Of a stretch of DNA of 64,000 nucleotides, positions 8,784 through 17,605 are shown in pieces. The stretch is from NCBI GenBank assembly GCA_947496695.1, contig CANMEI010000004.1, positions 248,001-312,000 of the forward strand, read 5' to 3'. The notes under the pieces are model-generated. The model searched no databases, was not told where the DNA came from, and saw nothing but the letters and a program-made list of their open reading frames with translations. Position 1 is the first letter of the stretch. Every line of letters starts with the position of its first letter. This stretch comes from an uncultured Cellulophaga sp. GTDB lineage: Bacteria > Bacteroidota > Bacteroidia > Flavobacteriales > Flavobacteriaceae. The translations under genes and the position numbers were made by a program.

Positions 8784-9902
8784 ATGATTAAAGTATCGGA
8801 AGTTAAAACGACTGCAGATTTAAAGAAGTTTGTAAAATTCCCATTTACATTATATAAAGATTCTCCTTATTGGATCCCTCCTATCATCAAAGATGAAATG
8901 GAAACTTTTGATAAAGATAAAAACCCTGCATTTAAAGATGCCGAAGCTACAATTTTTCTTGCTTATAAAGGAGAACAAATTGTAGGTAGAATTGTTGCCA
9001 TTGTTAACTGGATAGAGATAAAACAACAAAAAGTATCTAAAATGCGTTTTGGTTGGTTTGATTTTATTGATGATTTTGAAGTTTCAGAAGCTTTACTTGA
9101 AAAAGTAAAAGAAATAGGCCAAAAACACTCTTTAGAGTATATGGAAGGTCCCGTAGGTTTTTCTAATTTAGATAAAGTTGGCGTGCTTACTGAAGGTTTT
9201 GAAGATATCGGTACCATGATCACTTGGTACAATTATCCATACTATGTAAACCATTACGAAAAATTAGGCTTTGTAAAAGAAAAGGAATACATGGAGAATA
9301 GATTCCCTTTTGCTAACGCACAACCTAAATTTTTTGAAAAAGCTAGTAAATTAGTTATTCGTAGATACAAAGTAAAACCATTAGATTTTACCAAAACTAA
9401 AGACCTAATGCCTATGGTTGATCAAATGTTTGATTTATTCAATGAATCATACGCATCATTATCTTCTTTTGTGCCTATCACAGATATTCAAAAAGCATAT
9501 TTTAAGAAAAAATACATCAGTTTCATAAATCCTGAGTATATAAAGTTTGTTGTAGATGAAAACGATAAATTAATAGCATTTGGTATTGTAATGCCTTCAT
9601 TTTCTAAAGCACTGCAAAAAGCAAAAGGAAAGTTATTCCCTACCGGACTTTTTCACTTATTAAACGCAAAGAAAAACAGTAAAGAGGTTATATTTTATTT
9701 AATAGGCGTACACCCAGAATGGCAAAATAAAGGCATTACAGCTGTTATGTTTAGCCAATACTACCATACTTTCACAGCTAGAGGTATTGAAAGTTGCGTT
9801 AGAACTCCTGAATTAGAAGAAAATACTGCGATAAAGCAAATTTGGAAGAATTTTGATCCTAAAATCTATAAACGTAGAAAAACATTTAGAAAAAATTTAT
9901 AA
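8784..9902 (+). CDS. GNAT-like protein (flavobacterial acyltransferase homologue)
   Basis: A 372-residue protein starting at the ATG MIKVSEVKT. An in-frame TTG 18 bases earlier adds only a Lys-rich stub and is less likely. The N-terminal half contains a GNAT-like stretch (AEATIFLAYKGEQIVGRIVAIVN) and the second half another (LIGVHPEWQNKGITAVMFSQYY), the second resembling the acetyl-CoA-binding A motif. The protein may therefore be a tandem or fused N-acyltransferase. Substrate unknown. Related proteins are common in flavobacteria and often labelled only as hypothetical or GNAT. It faces the candidate capnine gene across a shared bidirectional terminator. Confidence 0.7.
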   Translation: MIKVSEVKTTADLKKFVKFPFTLYKDSPYWIPPIIKDEMETFDKDKNPAFKDAEATIFLAYKGEQIVGRIVAIVNWIEIKQQKVSKMRFGWFDFIDDFEVSEALLEKVKEIGQKHSLEYMEGPVGFSNLDKVGVLTEGFEDIGTMITWYNYPYYVNHYEKLGFVKEKEYMENRFPFANAQPKFFEKASKLVIRRYKVKPLDFTKTKDLMPMVDQMFDLFNESYASLSSFVPITDIQKAYFKKKYISFINPEYIKFVVDENDKLIAFGIVMPSFSKALQKAKGKLFPTGLFHLLNAKKNSKEVIFYLIGVHPEWQNKGITAVMFSQYYHTFTARGIESCVRTPELEENTAIKQIWKNFDPKIYKRRKTFRKNL

Positions 9903-9920
9903 CGTAATTCTTATTAACAA

Positions 9921-9958
9921 AAAAATCCCAAATACTATAGTTAGTATTTGGGATTTTT
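9921..9958. terminator. Bidirectional intrinsic terminator
   Basis: A perfect 17-bp stem (9921-9937 with 9942-9958, core ATCCCAAATACTA/TAGTATTTGGGAT) begins with A-rich and ends with T-rich DNA, so it can stop transcription from both converging genes. Confidence 0.85.
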
Positions 9959-9975
9959 TATTTTGTATAAATGGA

Positions 9976-11235
9976 TTATTCTCCCATTGCCGCCGCTACA
10001 GCTGCCGAAAGTCTTTTATAAGTACCATTTTCTAAACGCTCACGTATTGCAGAAAAAGCATCTAAAGTTTCTTGAACATCAACTAAAGTATGTGTTGCAG
10101 TAGGTATTAAACGCAACAATATTAACCCTTTAGGTATTACAGGATAAACTACTATAGAACAGAATACACCATGATTCTCACGTAAATCTTTAACTAAAGC
10201 CATAGCTTCAGGAATACTACCGTTTAAATACACTGGAGTTACACAACTTGTAGTTGTACCAATATCAAAACCTCTTTCCTTAAGGCCACCTTGTAATGCA
10301 TTTACGTTTTCCCATAGCTTATTTTTAAGCTCTGGCATAGTACGTAACATATCTAAACGCTTTAATGCTCCTTTTACATAAACCATTGGTAATGATTTAG
10401 CGAACATTTGAGAACGTAAATTATATTTTAAATAATCGATAATTTCTTGATCTGCAGCAACAAAAGCTCCAATACCAGCCATAGATTTAGCAAAAGTAGC
10501 TAAATACACATCTATATCATCTTGAACGCCTTGCTCCTCACCTGCTCCAGCACCAGTTTTACCTAAGGTTCCAAAACCATGAGCATCATCAACTAATAAT
10601 CTAAAATTAAATTTTTTCTTAAGAGCTACTATTTCTTTTAAAATACCTTGCTCACCACGCATTCCGAAAACACCTTCCGAAATAACCAAAATACCACCAC
10701 CAGTTTGATCGGCTAATTTTTTAGCACGCTCTAAGTTTTTTTCTAAACTTTCAGTGTTGTTGTGTGTAAACGTAAAACGTTTACCCATATGCAAACGCAC
10801 GCCGTCAATAATACAAGCATGACAATCTACATCATAAACAATAATATCATCTTTAGTTACCAATGCATCAATAACTGACATAAAGCCTTGGTATCCAAAA
10901 TTTAAAAGATAAGATGCTTCTTTACTTGAAAAAGCTGCTAATTCTTTTTCTAATTGCTCATGAAATTCAGTGTGTCCACTCATCATACGCGCACCCATAG
11001 GGTACGCCGCACCATATTCTGCTGCTGCTTCTCCATCTACCTTTTTAACTTCAGGTAAATTCGCAAGACCTAAATAATCGTTAATACTCCATGTAAGAAC
11101 TTCTTTCCCTTGGAATTTCATTCTATTAGAAATAGGTCCTTCTAACTTAGGAAATACAAAATATCCTTCCGCCTGCGATGCCCATTTTCCTAATGGTCCT
11201 TTATTCTCAATTATTCTTTCAAATAAATCTTTCAT
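9976..11235 (-). CDS. Alpha-oxoamine synthase; candidate cysteate/serine acyltransferase for capnine or sphingolipid
   Basis: A 419-residue PLP enzyme of the KBL/SPT/AONS type. Visible motifs are HACIIDG (His stacking on PLP), VDDAHGFGTLGKTGAG (Asp and His of the cofactor site) and YLATFAKSMAGIGAF (Schiff-base Lys). These enzymes condense an amino acid with an acyl thioester, with decarboxylation. In Bacteroidota this clade includes serine palmitoyltransferase and the cysteate acyltransferase of capnine (sulfonolipid) synthesis. The gene directly upstream is a cysteine-synthase-like enzyme, which would fit cysteate supply and so favours the capnine role. A terminator lies between the two, so they may be separately transcribed. 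The family is certain; the substrate is inferred. Confidence 0.85.
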   Translation of the reverse strand: MKDLFERIIENKGPLGKWASQAEGYFVFPKLEGPISNRMKFQGKEVLTWSINDYLGLANLPEVKKVDGEAAAEYGAAYPMGARMMSGHTEFHEQLEKELAAFSSKEASYLLNFGYQGFMSVIDALVTKDDIIVYDVDCHACIIDGVRLHMGKRFTFTHNNTESLEKNLERAKKLADQTGGGILVISEGVFGMRGEQGILKEIVALKKKFNFRLLVDDAHGFGTLGKTGAGAGEEQGVQDDIDVYLATFAKSMAGIGAFVAADQEIIDYLKYNLRSQMFAKSLPMVYVKGALKRLDMLRTMPELKNKLWENVNALQGGLKERGFDIGTTTSCVTPVYLNGSIPEAMALVKDLRENHGVFCSIVVYPVIPKGLILLRLIPTATHTLVDVQETLDAFSAIRERLENGTYKRLSAAVAAAMGE

Positions 11236-11256
11236 TTAAACTAAATTGAATTTCGG

Positions 11257-11264
11257 CAAAAGTA
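11257..11264 (-). promoter_or_regulatory. -7 promoter element TACTTTTG
   Basis: On the minus strand the octamer matches the Bacteroidota -7 consensus TAnnTTTG and lies about 22 bases before the start of the oxoamine synthase gene. No convincing -33 TTTG is visible, so this is tentative. Confidence 0.35.
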
Positions 11265-11280
11265 AAGATTTTTAGGTTGT

Positions 11281-11297
11281 ATTCATAAAATATGAAT
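11281..11297. repeat. Short perfect palindrome upstream of the oxoamine synthase gene
   Basis: ATTCATA (11281-11287), AAA, TATGAAT (11291-11297) form perfect 7-base arms. It lies just upstream of the presumed promoter and downstream of the terminator of the preceding gene, where an operator would sit. No regulator is known. Confidence 0.4.
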
Positions 11298-11303
11298 ACA
11301 AAA

Positions 11304-11333
11304 AAAGCAATGATGTAAAATTATCATTGCTTT
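11304..11333 (-). terminator. Intrinsic terminator of the cysteine-synthase-like gene
   Basis: AAAGCAATGAT (11304-11314) pairs with ATCATTGCTTT (11323-11333); on the minus strand a run of seven T follows. It separates the two candidate capnine genes transcriptionally. Confidence 0.75.
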
Positions 11334-11354
11334 AATATTAAAATATTTTGAAAC

Positions 11355-12395
11355 TTATTTGATAAACTGTATTTCTTGCACAGCTTCTTCCGTTTTACTG
11401 TTTAAAAAACCTTGATCTGTCATCCATTGATCACTATATACTTTACTCATATAACGAGAGCCATGATCAGGAAAAATTAAAACAACATTACTATTTTTAT
11501 CAAACTCACCTTCTGCATTAAGTTGCTTTACCGCTTGTAATGCTGCGCCACTTGTATACCCAACAAACATACCTTCTGTTCTTGATATTTCACGAGCAGT
11601 ATGTGCACTTTCTTCATCTGTAACTTTCACAAACTTATCAATTACATCAAAATTTGTAGATGTTGGTATTAAATTTTTACCTAAACCTTCAATACGATAT
11701 GGGTAAATTTCATTTGAATCAATTTTTCTAGTTTCATGATATTTTTTAATCACAGAACCATAAGCATCAACTCCTATAATTTTTATATTAGGGTTTTGCT
11801 CTTTCAAAAATTGAGCTGTACCTGAAATTGTACCACCTGTACCACTACATGCAACCAAATGTGTAATTTGACCATTGGTCTGTTTCCATATTTCAGGACC
11901 TGTAGTTCTATAATGTGCTTCAGTATTTAACTTATTAAAGTATTGATTAATATAAATACTATCTTTTGTTTCTTGATGAAGTCTTTTTGCTACTTCGTAG
12001 TATGATCTTGGATCTTCTGGAGCTACATGCGCAGGACACACGTAAACTTTTGCCCCCATAGAACGTAGCATGTCTATTTTATCAGGTGATGATTTTGAAC
12101 TTACTGCCAAAATACAATCGTAACCTTTAATTATACTTACCATTGCAATACTAAAACCTGTATTACCTGATGTTGTTTCAATTATTGTACTACCTTCTTT
12201 TAAAATACCTTTACGCTCTGCTTCTTCAATAATAAAATTTGCAATTCTATCTTTAGAAGAATGTCCTGGATTAAAAGCTTCTACTTTTGCATAAAAATTA
12301 CCAGTGAACGAATCTGCTACTCTATTTAATTTTACTAATGGTGTATTACCAATAAGCTCTAAAATATTATCATGAGCATCAATCTTATTTTCCAT
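11355..12395 (-). CDS. Cysteine-synthase-family PLP enzyme; candidate cysteate synthase
   Basis: A 346-residue fold-type II PLP enzyme. [10 protein letters not shown] opens the domain, [13 protein letters not shown] carries the Schiff-base Lys, [10 protein letters not shown] is the substrate-binding loop, and [13 protein letters not shown] is the Gly-rich phosphate loop. These are the hallmarks of the cysteine synthase/cystathionine beta-synthase family. The lysine loop reads NPGHSSKDR rather than the usual NPxxSVKDR. The neighbour downstream is an alpha-oxoamine synthase. A cysteate synthase (phosphoserine plus sulfite) followed by a cysteate acyltransferase is the capnine pathway I recall from Capnocytophaga. 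Ordinary cysteine synthase or cystathionine synthase is the main alternative. Cytoplasmic. Confidence 0.8.
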   Translation of the reverse strand: MENKIDAHDNILELIGNTPLVKLNRVADSFTGNFYAKVEAFNPGHSSKDRIANFIIEEAERKGILKEGSTIIETTSGNTGFSIAMVSIIKGYDCILAVSSKSSPDKIDMLRSMGAKVYVCPAHVAPEDPRSYYEVAKRLHQETKDSIYINQYFNKLNTEAHYRTTGPEIWKQTNGQITHLVACSGTGGTISGTAQFLKEQNPNIKIIGVDAYGSVIKKYHETRKIDSNEIYPYRIEGLGKNLIPTSTNFDVIDKFVKVTDEESAHTAREISRTEGMFVGYTSGAALQAVKQLNAEGEFDKNSNVVLIFPDHGSRYMSKVYSDQWMTDQGFLNSKTEEAVQEIQFIK

Positions 12396-12484
12396 ACTTT
12401 GGATCTAAGTTTTAAAAAACAATTATCCTGATTTTGTTTGAATTAATCGTAATAATTTGTTACAAATTTATTGATTTTTTTCGA

Positions 12485-14632
12485 TTAATTAATTTTATTT
12501 TCTAAATCAATCAGAAAAGCATATTCTTTAGCTACCTCTTTTAAAGCTTCAAAACGTCCTGAAGCCCCACCATGTCCTGCGTCCATGTTAATATCAAACA
12601 GTAATTGATGATTGTCTTTTTTAACATCTCTTAACTTTGCTACCCACTTTGCAGGCTCCCAATATTGCACTTGTGAGTCATGAAAACCTGTAATTATAAG
12701 CATATTTGGGTAATTTTTTGACTCAACATTATCATATGGTGAGTATGATTTCATATAATCATAATATTCTTTTTCATTCGGATTACCCCATTCATCATAT
12801 TCTCCTGTAGTAAGCGGAATTGTATCGTCTAACATTGTTGTAACTACATCTACAAAAGGCACTGATGCTATTACTCCATTATATAAATTAGGAGCCATAT
12901 TAACAACTGCTCCCATCAACAATCCTCCTGCGGAACCACCATATGCATAAAGATGATCTTCACTTGTATAATTTTTAGTAATAAGGTGTTTTGAACAGTC
13001 AATAAAATCGGTAAAAGTATTTCGTTTTTTTAACAATTTACCATCTTCATACCACTTTCTACCTAAATACTCCTCTCCTCTTACATGAGCTATTACATAT
13101 ACAAACCCTCTATCTAAAAGACTTAAACGGACTGTTGAAAAATATGGATCAACTGTGTAGCCGTATGAGCCATAAGCATACTGTAATAAGGGGCTTGTAC
13201 CATCTAACTTAGTATCTTTATGATATACAACAGACATTGGAATTTTTTCCCCATCTCTAGCTGTAGCCCAAATTCTTTCAGATTTATAATTTTCTTTATC
13301 AAACTTGCCTCCTAGTACTTCTTGTTCTTTTTTAACATCTTTTTCTAAAGTTGTCATATTAAAATCTATTACAGAACTTGGTGTTGTAAGTGAGTTATAG
13401 CTATAACGGAGTATATCCGTATCAAAATCTGGATTTGTACCTACGTAAGCAGTATACGTTTCATTATTAAAAGGTAAAAAGTAACTTTCATTATTCTCCC
13501 ACTTAACAATTTTAATTTTATTTAATCCGTGTTCACGTTCTGATAAAACGTAATAATCTTTAAAAATTTCAATATCTTCAAGTAAAACATCTGCTCTATG
13601 CGGAATAAATTCTTCCCAATTTTCTGATGATGTCTTTTCTTCTGAAGTTTTCATTAGCTTAAAATTAGTAGCATCATCTTTATTTGTTAATACATAAAAA
13701 CTGCCGTCATAATGCGCTAAAGAATATTCTAAACCTCTTTCTCTTGCCGAAAAAATCTTAAACTCACTATTAGGTTCATCTGCATTTATAAACCTGTATT
13801 CTGAGGTTAATGTACTTGATGAACCAATAACAATGTATTTTTTCGATTTTGTTTTATACACAAAACTGTTGTAAGTTTCATCTTCTTCATTAAAAACTAA
13901 AACATCATTTTCAACTGGCGTACCTAAAACATGCTTATAAATTTTATCAGATCGTAATGTAACAGGGTCTTTTTTAGTGTAAAAAAATGTTTTGTTATCA
14001 TTTGCCCAAACAGAACTTCCAGTTGTTTTTTCAATAACATCATCATAAATTTCACCTGTAAATATATTTTTCACTTTAAGTGTATATTCACGTCTAGACA
14101 CAGTGTCAACCCCAAAAACTGCCAATTGATTATTAGAACTTATTGCAATACCGCCTAAGCTAAAAAACTCATGCCCTTTTGCCAACTTATTACAATCAAA
14201 AAGTTCTTGTTCTGTTGCCTCTGGTATATTCTCAGTTCGTGAGTATATAGGATATTCTTTACCTATCTCATAACGTGTTGCATACCAATATCCATTTTGC
14301 TTATAAGGTACTGATGAATCATCTTCTTTTATTCTCCCTTTCATTTCCTCAAAAAGCGAATTCTGAAAATCAACAGTATGAGCTGTCATTTTATCATAAT
14401 ACGATTTTTCTTCATTGAGGTACGCTATCACTTCATTATTCTCTCTATCATTCAGCCAATAATAATTGTCAATTCTAGTGTCATTATGAATTTCTAATTT
14501 TTTCGGCACCTTTTTTGCAATAGGTAAACTGTTTTTCGACATATCTTTTTTTTCACTTTTACAAGAAGTTGCAAAACTAAGACTTAATAGAAAAATAAAA
14601 CCTTTTTTGAATGGTGATCTCATAAAAATCAT
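12485..14632 (-). CDS. S9 family peptidase, oligopeptidase B-like lipoprotein
   Basis: A 715-residue protein with a lipoprotein signal (hydrophobic run ending FATSC, Cys about 24), so it is probably membrane-anchored outside the cytoplasm. An N-terminal beta-propeller region (about 60-430) precedes an alpha/beta-hydrolase domain with the Ser motif YGGSAGGLLMG and a C-terminal DAGHGGASGRFE supplying His. The phrase TGEYDEWGNP is typical of oligopeptidase B rather than prolyl oligopeptidase. It should cleave short peptides after basic residues. A second ATG nine bases in (at 14623) gives an equally good signal peptide. Divergent from ybaB. Confidence 0.88.
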   Translation of the reverse strand: MIFMRSPFKKGFIFLLSLSFATSCKSEKKDMSKNSLPIAKKVPKKLEIHNDTRIDNYYWLNDRENNEVIAYLNEEKSYYDKMTAHTVDFQNSLFEEMKGRIKEDDSSVPYKQNGYWYATRYEIGKEYPIYSRTENIPEATEQELFDCNKLAKGHEFFSLGGIAISSNNQLAVFGVDTVSRREYTLKVKNIFTGEIYDDVIEKTTGSSVWANDNKTFFYTKKDPVTLRSDKIYKHVLGTPVENDVLVFNEEDETYNSFVYKTKSKKYIVIGSSSTLTSEYRFINADEPNSEFKIFSARERGLEYSLAHYDGSFYVLTNKDDATNFKLMKTSEEKTSSENWEEFIPHRADVLLEDIEIFKDYYVLSEREHGLNKIKIVKWENNESYFLPFNNETYTAYVGTNPDFDTDILRYSYNSLTTPSSVIDFNMTTLEKDVKKEQEVLGGKFDKENYKSERIWATARDGEKIPMSVVYHKDTKLDGTSPLLQYAYGSYGYTVDPYFSTVRLSLLDRGFVYVIAHVRGEEYLGRKWYEDGKLLKKRNTFTDFIDCSKHLITKNYTSEDHLYAYGGSAGGLLMGAVVNMAPNLYNGVIASVPFVDVVTTMLDDTIPLTTGEYDEWGNPNEKEYYDYMKSYSPYDNVESKNYPNMLIITGFHDSQVQYWEPAKWVAKLRDVKKDNHQLLFDINMDAGHGGASGRFEALKEVAKEYAFLIDLENKIN

Positions 14633-14689
14633 TATTTAATATTGAATTTATTAATTTTACACTATAAACACTAATAAATATAGACAATT

Positions 14690-15016
14690 ATGTTTGGAGA
14701 TATGATGGGCATGATGGGAAAATTAAAAGAAACCCAGAAAAAAGTAGAAGAAACTAAAGTACGCCTAAACACTGTATTAGTTGATGAAAAGTCAAATGAT
14801 GAGAAATTAAAAGTCACTATTACAGCTAATAGAGAAATTAAAAGTATTGAAATTGATGATGAATTATTAACTGATAAAGAACAACTAGAAGACTATTTAA
14901 TTTTGGTTTTAAATAAAGCCATAAAAAGAGCTACTGATGTTAATGAATTAGAACTTGGAGCTGTTGCGAAAGAAGGCATGCCCAATATTCCAGGAATGGA
15001 TTCGTTATTTAAATAA
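14690..15016 (+). CDS. YbaB/EbfC family nucleoid-associated protein
   Basis: A 108-residue protein with the family layout: a short Met/Gly-rich start, a long N-terminal helix ([16 protein letters not shown]), a beta segment ([20 protein letters not shown]) and a second long helix ([19 protein letters not shown]), ending in a Gly/Pro-rich tail with NIPGM. YbaB dimers bind DNA as tweezers and are nucleoid-associated. It usually sits beside dnaX or recR, but here it is followed 17 bases later by a secreted thioredoxin, with which it may be co-transcribed. Confidence 0.9.
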   Translation: MFGDMMGMMGKLKETQKKVEETKVRLNTVLVDEKSNDEKLKVTITANREIKSIEIDDELLTDKEQLEDYLILVLNKAIKRATDVNELELGAVAKEGMPNIPGMDSLFK

Positions 15017-15033
15017 TAAATCTATATTAAAAG

Positions 15034-15489
15034 ATGAAAAAAGTAATATTACTATTGTTATTCCCTGTTTTTTTAGCAGCACAATCTCATACTTCTCATA
15101 AAAGTGATTATGATTGGCTTACTAACTATGACATGGCGATAAAAAAAGCTAAAAAGACAGATAAAAACATTCTTATGTTTTTTACAGGTAGTGATTGGTG
15201 TCCCCCTTGTGTTTCTCTTAAAAAAGATTTACTAGACACTCCTAAATTTAAATCTTATGCAGATAAATATGTATTACTTTATATAGATATACCTCGAAAT
15301 AAGGATTTATTGACTGCTGATCAATTAGCTGACAATAAAAAATTAGCTTCCAAATATAATAAAAAAGGCAGTGTACCAATGATGAAAGTGGTTAATGAGA
15401 AAGGTCATGAATTAGGTGCTATGTCTGGATATAGTATGAATGGTGAAATTTCATATCACACTAAATTCTTAGCTAAGTACACAAAGTAA
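15034..15489 (+). CDS. Secreted thioredoxin-fold protein (WCPPC)
   Basis: A 151-residue protein with a signal peptide (MKKVILLLLFPVFLAAQ) and a thioredoxin fold. The motif FFTGSDWCPPCVSLKKDLL holds the redox pair CPPC, and GSVPMMKVVNEKG contains the cis-Pro loop. It probably works in the periplasm as a disulfide reductase or isomerase; the CPPC dipeptide differs from the CGPC of thioredoxin itself. It lies 17 bases after ybaB and before a clear terminator, so the pair may form an operon. Confidence 0.88.
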   Translation: MKKVILLLLFPVFLAAQSHTSHKSDYDWLTNYDMAIKKAKKTDKNILMFFTGSDWCPPCVSLKKDLLDTPKFKSYADKYVLLYIDIPRNKDLLTADQLADNKKLASKYNKKGSVPMMKVVNEKGHELGAMSGYSMNGEISYHTKFLAKYTK

Positions 15490-15511
15490 AAAAATATTAT
15501 TTTAAATATAT

Positions 15512-15546
15512 AAAAAGCCTCTTGTTGAGTATAACAAGAGGCTTTT
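15512..15546 (+). terminator. Intrinsic terminator
   Basis: A-rich stem AAAAGCCTCTTGTT pairing with AACAAGAGGCTTTT, 23 bases after the thioredoxin stop. Confidence 0.85.
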
Positions 15547-15691
15547 ATAATTTACATACCCTAATCTAATTTTGAAATAATAGAAACTTAGTAATTAAAA
15601 ATATTAAGCTAGGTCAAGCTTCTATTTACACTATCAATTGACAAGAAAAGCAATATAACTACTTAAAAAAGCTTAAAATTGGTATAAAATA

Positions 15692-15725
15692 AAAATCCCC
15701 TTTTGAAATTTCAAAAGGGGATTTT
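15692..15725. terminator. Intrinsic terminator of the OmpA-family gene
   Basis: A fully palindromic 34-base hairpin: AAAATCCCCTTTTGAAA (15692-15708) pairs with TTTCAAAAGGGGATTTT (15709-15725). It lies 19 bases past the stop of the minus-strand OmpA-family gene. A/T flanks let it act on either strand. Confidence 0.8.
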
Positions 15726-15743
15726 AGTAATGTTATTTAATGA

Positions 15744-16844
15744 TTAGTTATTAATCAATCTAAATTCAGTTCTTCTATTTACTGAATGTTCTCTTTCTGT
15801 ACAAGTAACACCTTCTTTACATCTGTTTTTAATTTTAGTTTCACCGTAACCATTAGCTACTAATAAGCTAGAGTTAACACCTTTTGAAATTAAATAATCA
15901 GCAACAGCTTTAGCTCTTCTTTCTGACAAATCTTTGTTAGAGCTAGCAGTACCTCTTACATCTGTATGAGAAGCTAATTCAACTTTAACACCAGGGTTTT
16001 GAGCTAAAACAGGCATTAATCTGTTATCAATAATACTTTTAGCTTCTGAAGTTAAAGTAGCACTACCTAAATTCCAGTTAATAGGTAAAGCTTGGTATTC
16101 AACTAAAGAACACTCAACTTCTTTCCAAGTTGTTAAACCACCTTTTTCTTTTAAAACTTCTTTTGTGATTGTTTTTGTTACTGCAGGAATAGTTTCTTCA
16201 ACAGTATACGCATCTTTATCTAAAACAGTTTTAGTAATTTCTTTGTATTCAGCAGGAATAATTGTTTCTTGAACGGTTGCAGGAGAAAGTAAAACTCTTT
16301 TAGTGTAACTAGCATCTTTTGATCCTATTGGCGTTTTACTAATAGATGCAGCAGAAGCTAAAACTGTAGTTGACACAGTTGTAAATTCAGCAGGATATCC
16401 TTTATAACACCAGTATCTACAATCATCAGGGTTACCTGAAGCACAATCAGGAGCAGCAGCACCAAGCTCCCATTGAGCATAAGCTGGCTTAAGTTCAATA
16501 GTTTCAGAAGAAGGTGAGAAAGTTGCTGGAGAAATACTAATTGTATTGCCCCCTTCTTTTGAAGTATATGTTACAGTCTCTGTACCCCACTTTTCAGGAA
16601 CTACAGTTAATTTTTTTCCTTCTGCTTTAACCATTACTCTTTCTGTAACTGTTTTAAAGGTTGCAGGTACAGTTTTAAGTACACTATAGGCAGGCTTAGT
16701 AGTAATTGTTACTGTTTCATTTACATATACATCTGGAGTTGTACAACGTACGTAACATTTTCCTGGTTCAGGGTTTGAAGGTAAATCTTGTGCACGTACG
16801 AATGGTGACGCAAGTACAACTAGTAATAATACTAATTTTTTCAT
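15744..16844 (-). CDS. OmpA-family protein with internal PA-repeat region
   Basis: A 366-residue secreted protein. The signal peptide ends VRA-QD (residues 1-18). The last 110 residues are an OmpA/MotB peptidoglycan-binding domain: NWNLGSATLTSEAKSIID, VKVELASHTDVRGTASSN, LSERRAKAVADYLISKGV, and a Cys pair (RCKEGVTCTEREHS) before the final NRRTEFRL. Residues about 25-250 are beta-rich and repetitive. Segments built on PA-(Y/F/T/E) followed by alternating Thr/Val recur at least six times (for example IPAEYKEITKTVL and IPAVTKTITKEVL). The repeats suggest a rod or stalk between outer membrane or surface and the wall. Monocistronic. Confidence 0.88.
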   Translation of the reverse strand: MKKLVLLLVVLASPFVRAQDLPSNPEPGKCYVRCTTPDVYVNETVTITTKPAYSVLKTVPATFKTVTERVMVKAEGKKLTVVPEKWGTETVTYTSKEGGNTISISPATFSPSSETIELKPAYAQWELGAAAPDCASGNPDDCRYWCYKGYPAEFTTVSTTVLASAASISKTPIGSKDASYTKRVLLSPATVQETIIPAEYKEITKTVLDKDAYTVEETIPAVTKTITKEVLKEKGGLTTWKEVECSLVEYQALPINWNLGSATLTSEAKSIIDNRLMPVLAQNPGVKVELASHTDVRGTASSNKDLSERRAKAVADYLISKGVNSSLLVANGYGETKIKNRCKEGVTCTEREHSVNRRTEFRLINN

Positions 16845-17042
16845 TTTATTCAGTGTTTTTATGTTTATTATAAATCAAATCTATTCATATAAATTAAAAA
16901 AACAGTTTGTTAATAAAAACTTAATGAAATTATACGACAAAATACCGTTTTAATCGACAAAATACATTTTCATGCTATTTAATAATCCTATTCTTACTTA
17001 TTTAAAGTTAAAAAAGTTTTATTTTTTTACTATATTAGATTT

Positions 17043-17345
17043 ATGATTGAATTAAATTATACATTAAATCAAGCTTGTTCCTTCAAGCTAAAAAATGACA
17101 AAGGACACACCTTATTAAAGAGTGTGAATTTTAACAGTGAAGAAGAGTTAAAAGCTACTGTATCAAATTTAAAAACAATCATAAACTCACCTTCTAAATT
17201 TGAAAGAAAAACAAATAACCAAGGTAATTTTCTATTTAGTCTTAAAGGCGATAATGGAAAAGTTATAGGGAATTCGAAAAAATACAATTCTGAAGCAGGT
17301 ATGGAAAATGGTATTAAAAATTTAAAAAACACTTTACAAAGTTAA
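17043..17345 (+). CDS. YegP family protein (DUF1508 tandem repeat)
   Basis: A 100-residue protein with two copies of the short beta-beta-alpha DUF1508 unit: CSFKLKNDKGHTLLKS followed by a Glu-rich helix, and FLFSLKGDNGKVIGNSKKY followed by MENGIKNLKNTL. This duplicated layout is that of E. coli YegP, whose function is unknown. No signal peptide, so it is cytoplasmic. It stands alone between two AT-rich spacers. Confidence 0.88.
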   Translation: MIELNYTLNQACSFKLKNDKGHTLLKSVNFNSEEELKATVSNLKTIINSPSKFERKTNNQGNFLFSLKGDNGKVIGNSKKYNSEAGMENGIKNLKNTLQS

Positions 17346-17605
17346 AGCCAAGGTTACACTATACTTTTTGTTTATAAACTATTACCCTATATATAAAGTC
17401 TTTTTGATTTATTTTAGACACTCTCTACTGTATCAGCAAGTTATTTCCTTTAAATTATAATTGATCATTAAAATCTATTCTAAAACAAAAATGTTAATTT
17501 AAACAACAGATTATTATTCATATTACAAAAAAGTTAGTGTTTTATTATGACATTATAACGACTTAATTCACAAAAAGTCAATAAATTAACATAAACACTT
17601 TTTAT

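Noticed and set aside
15547..15691. Possible small gene between two terminators downstream of the thioredoxin
   Set aside because: Only 145 bases of AT-rich DNA with no usable start and frame; both hairpins are explained by the flanking convergent genes.
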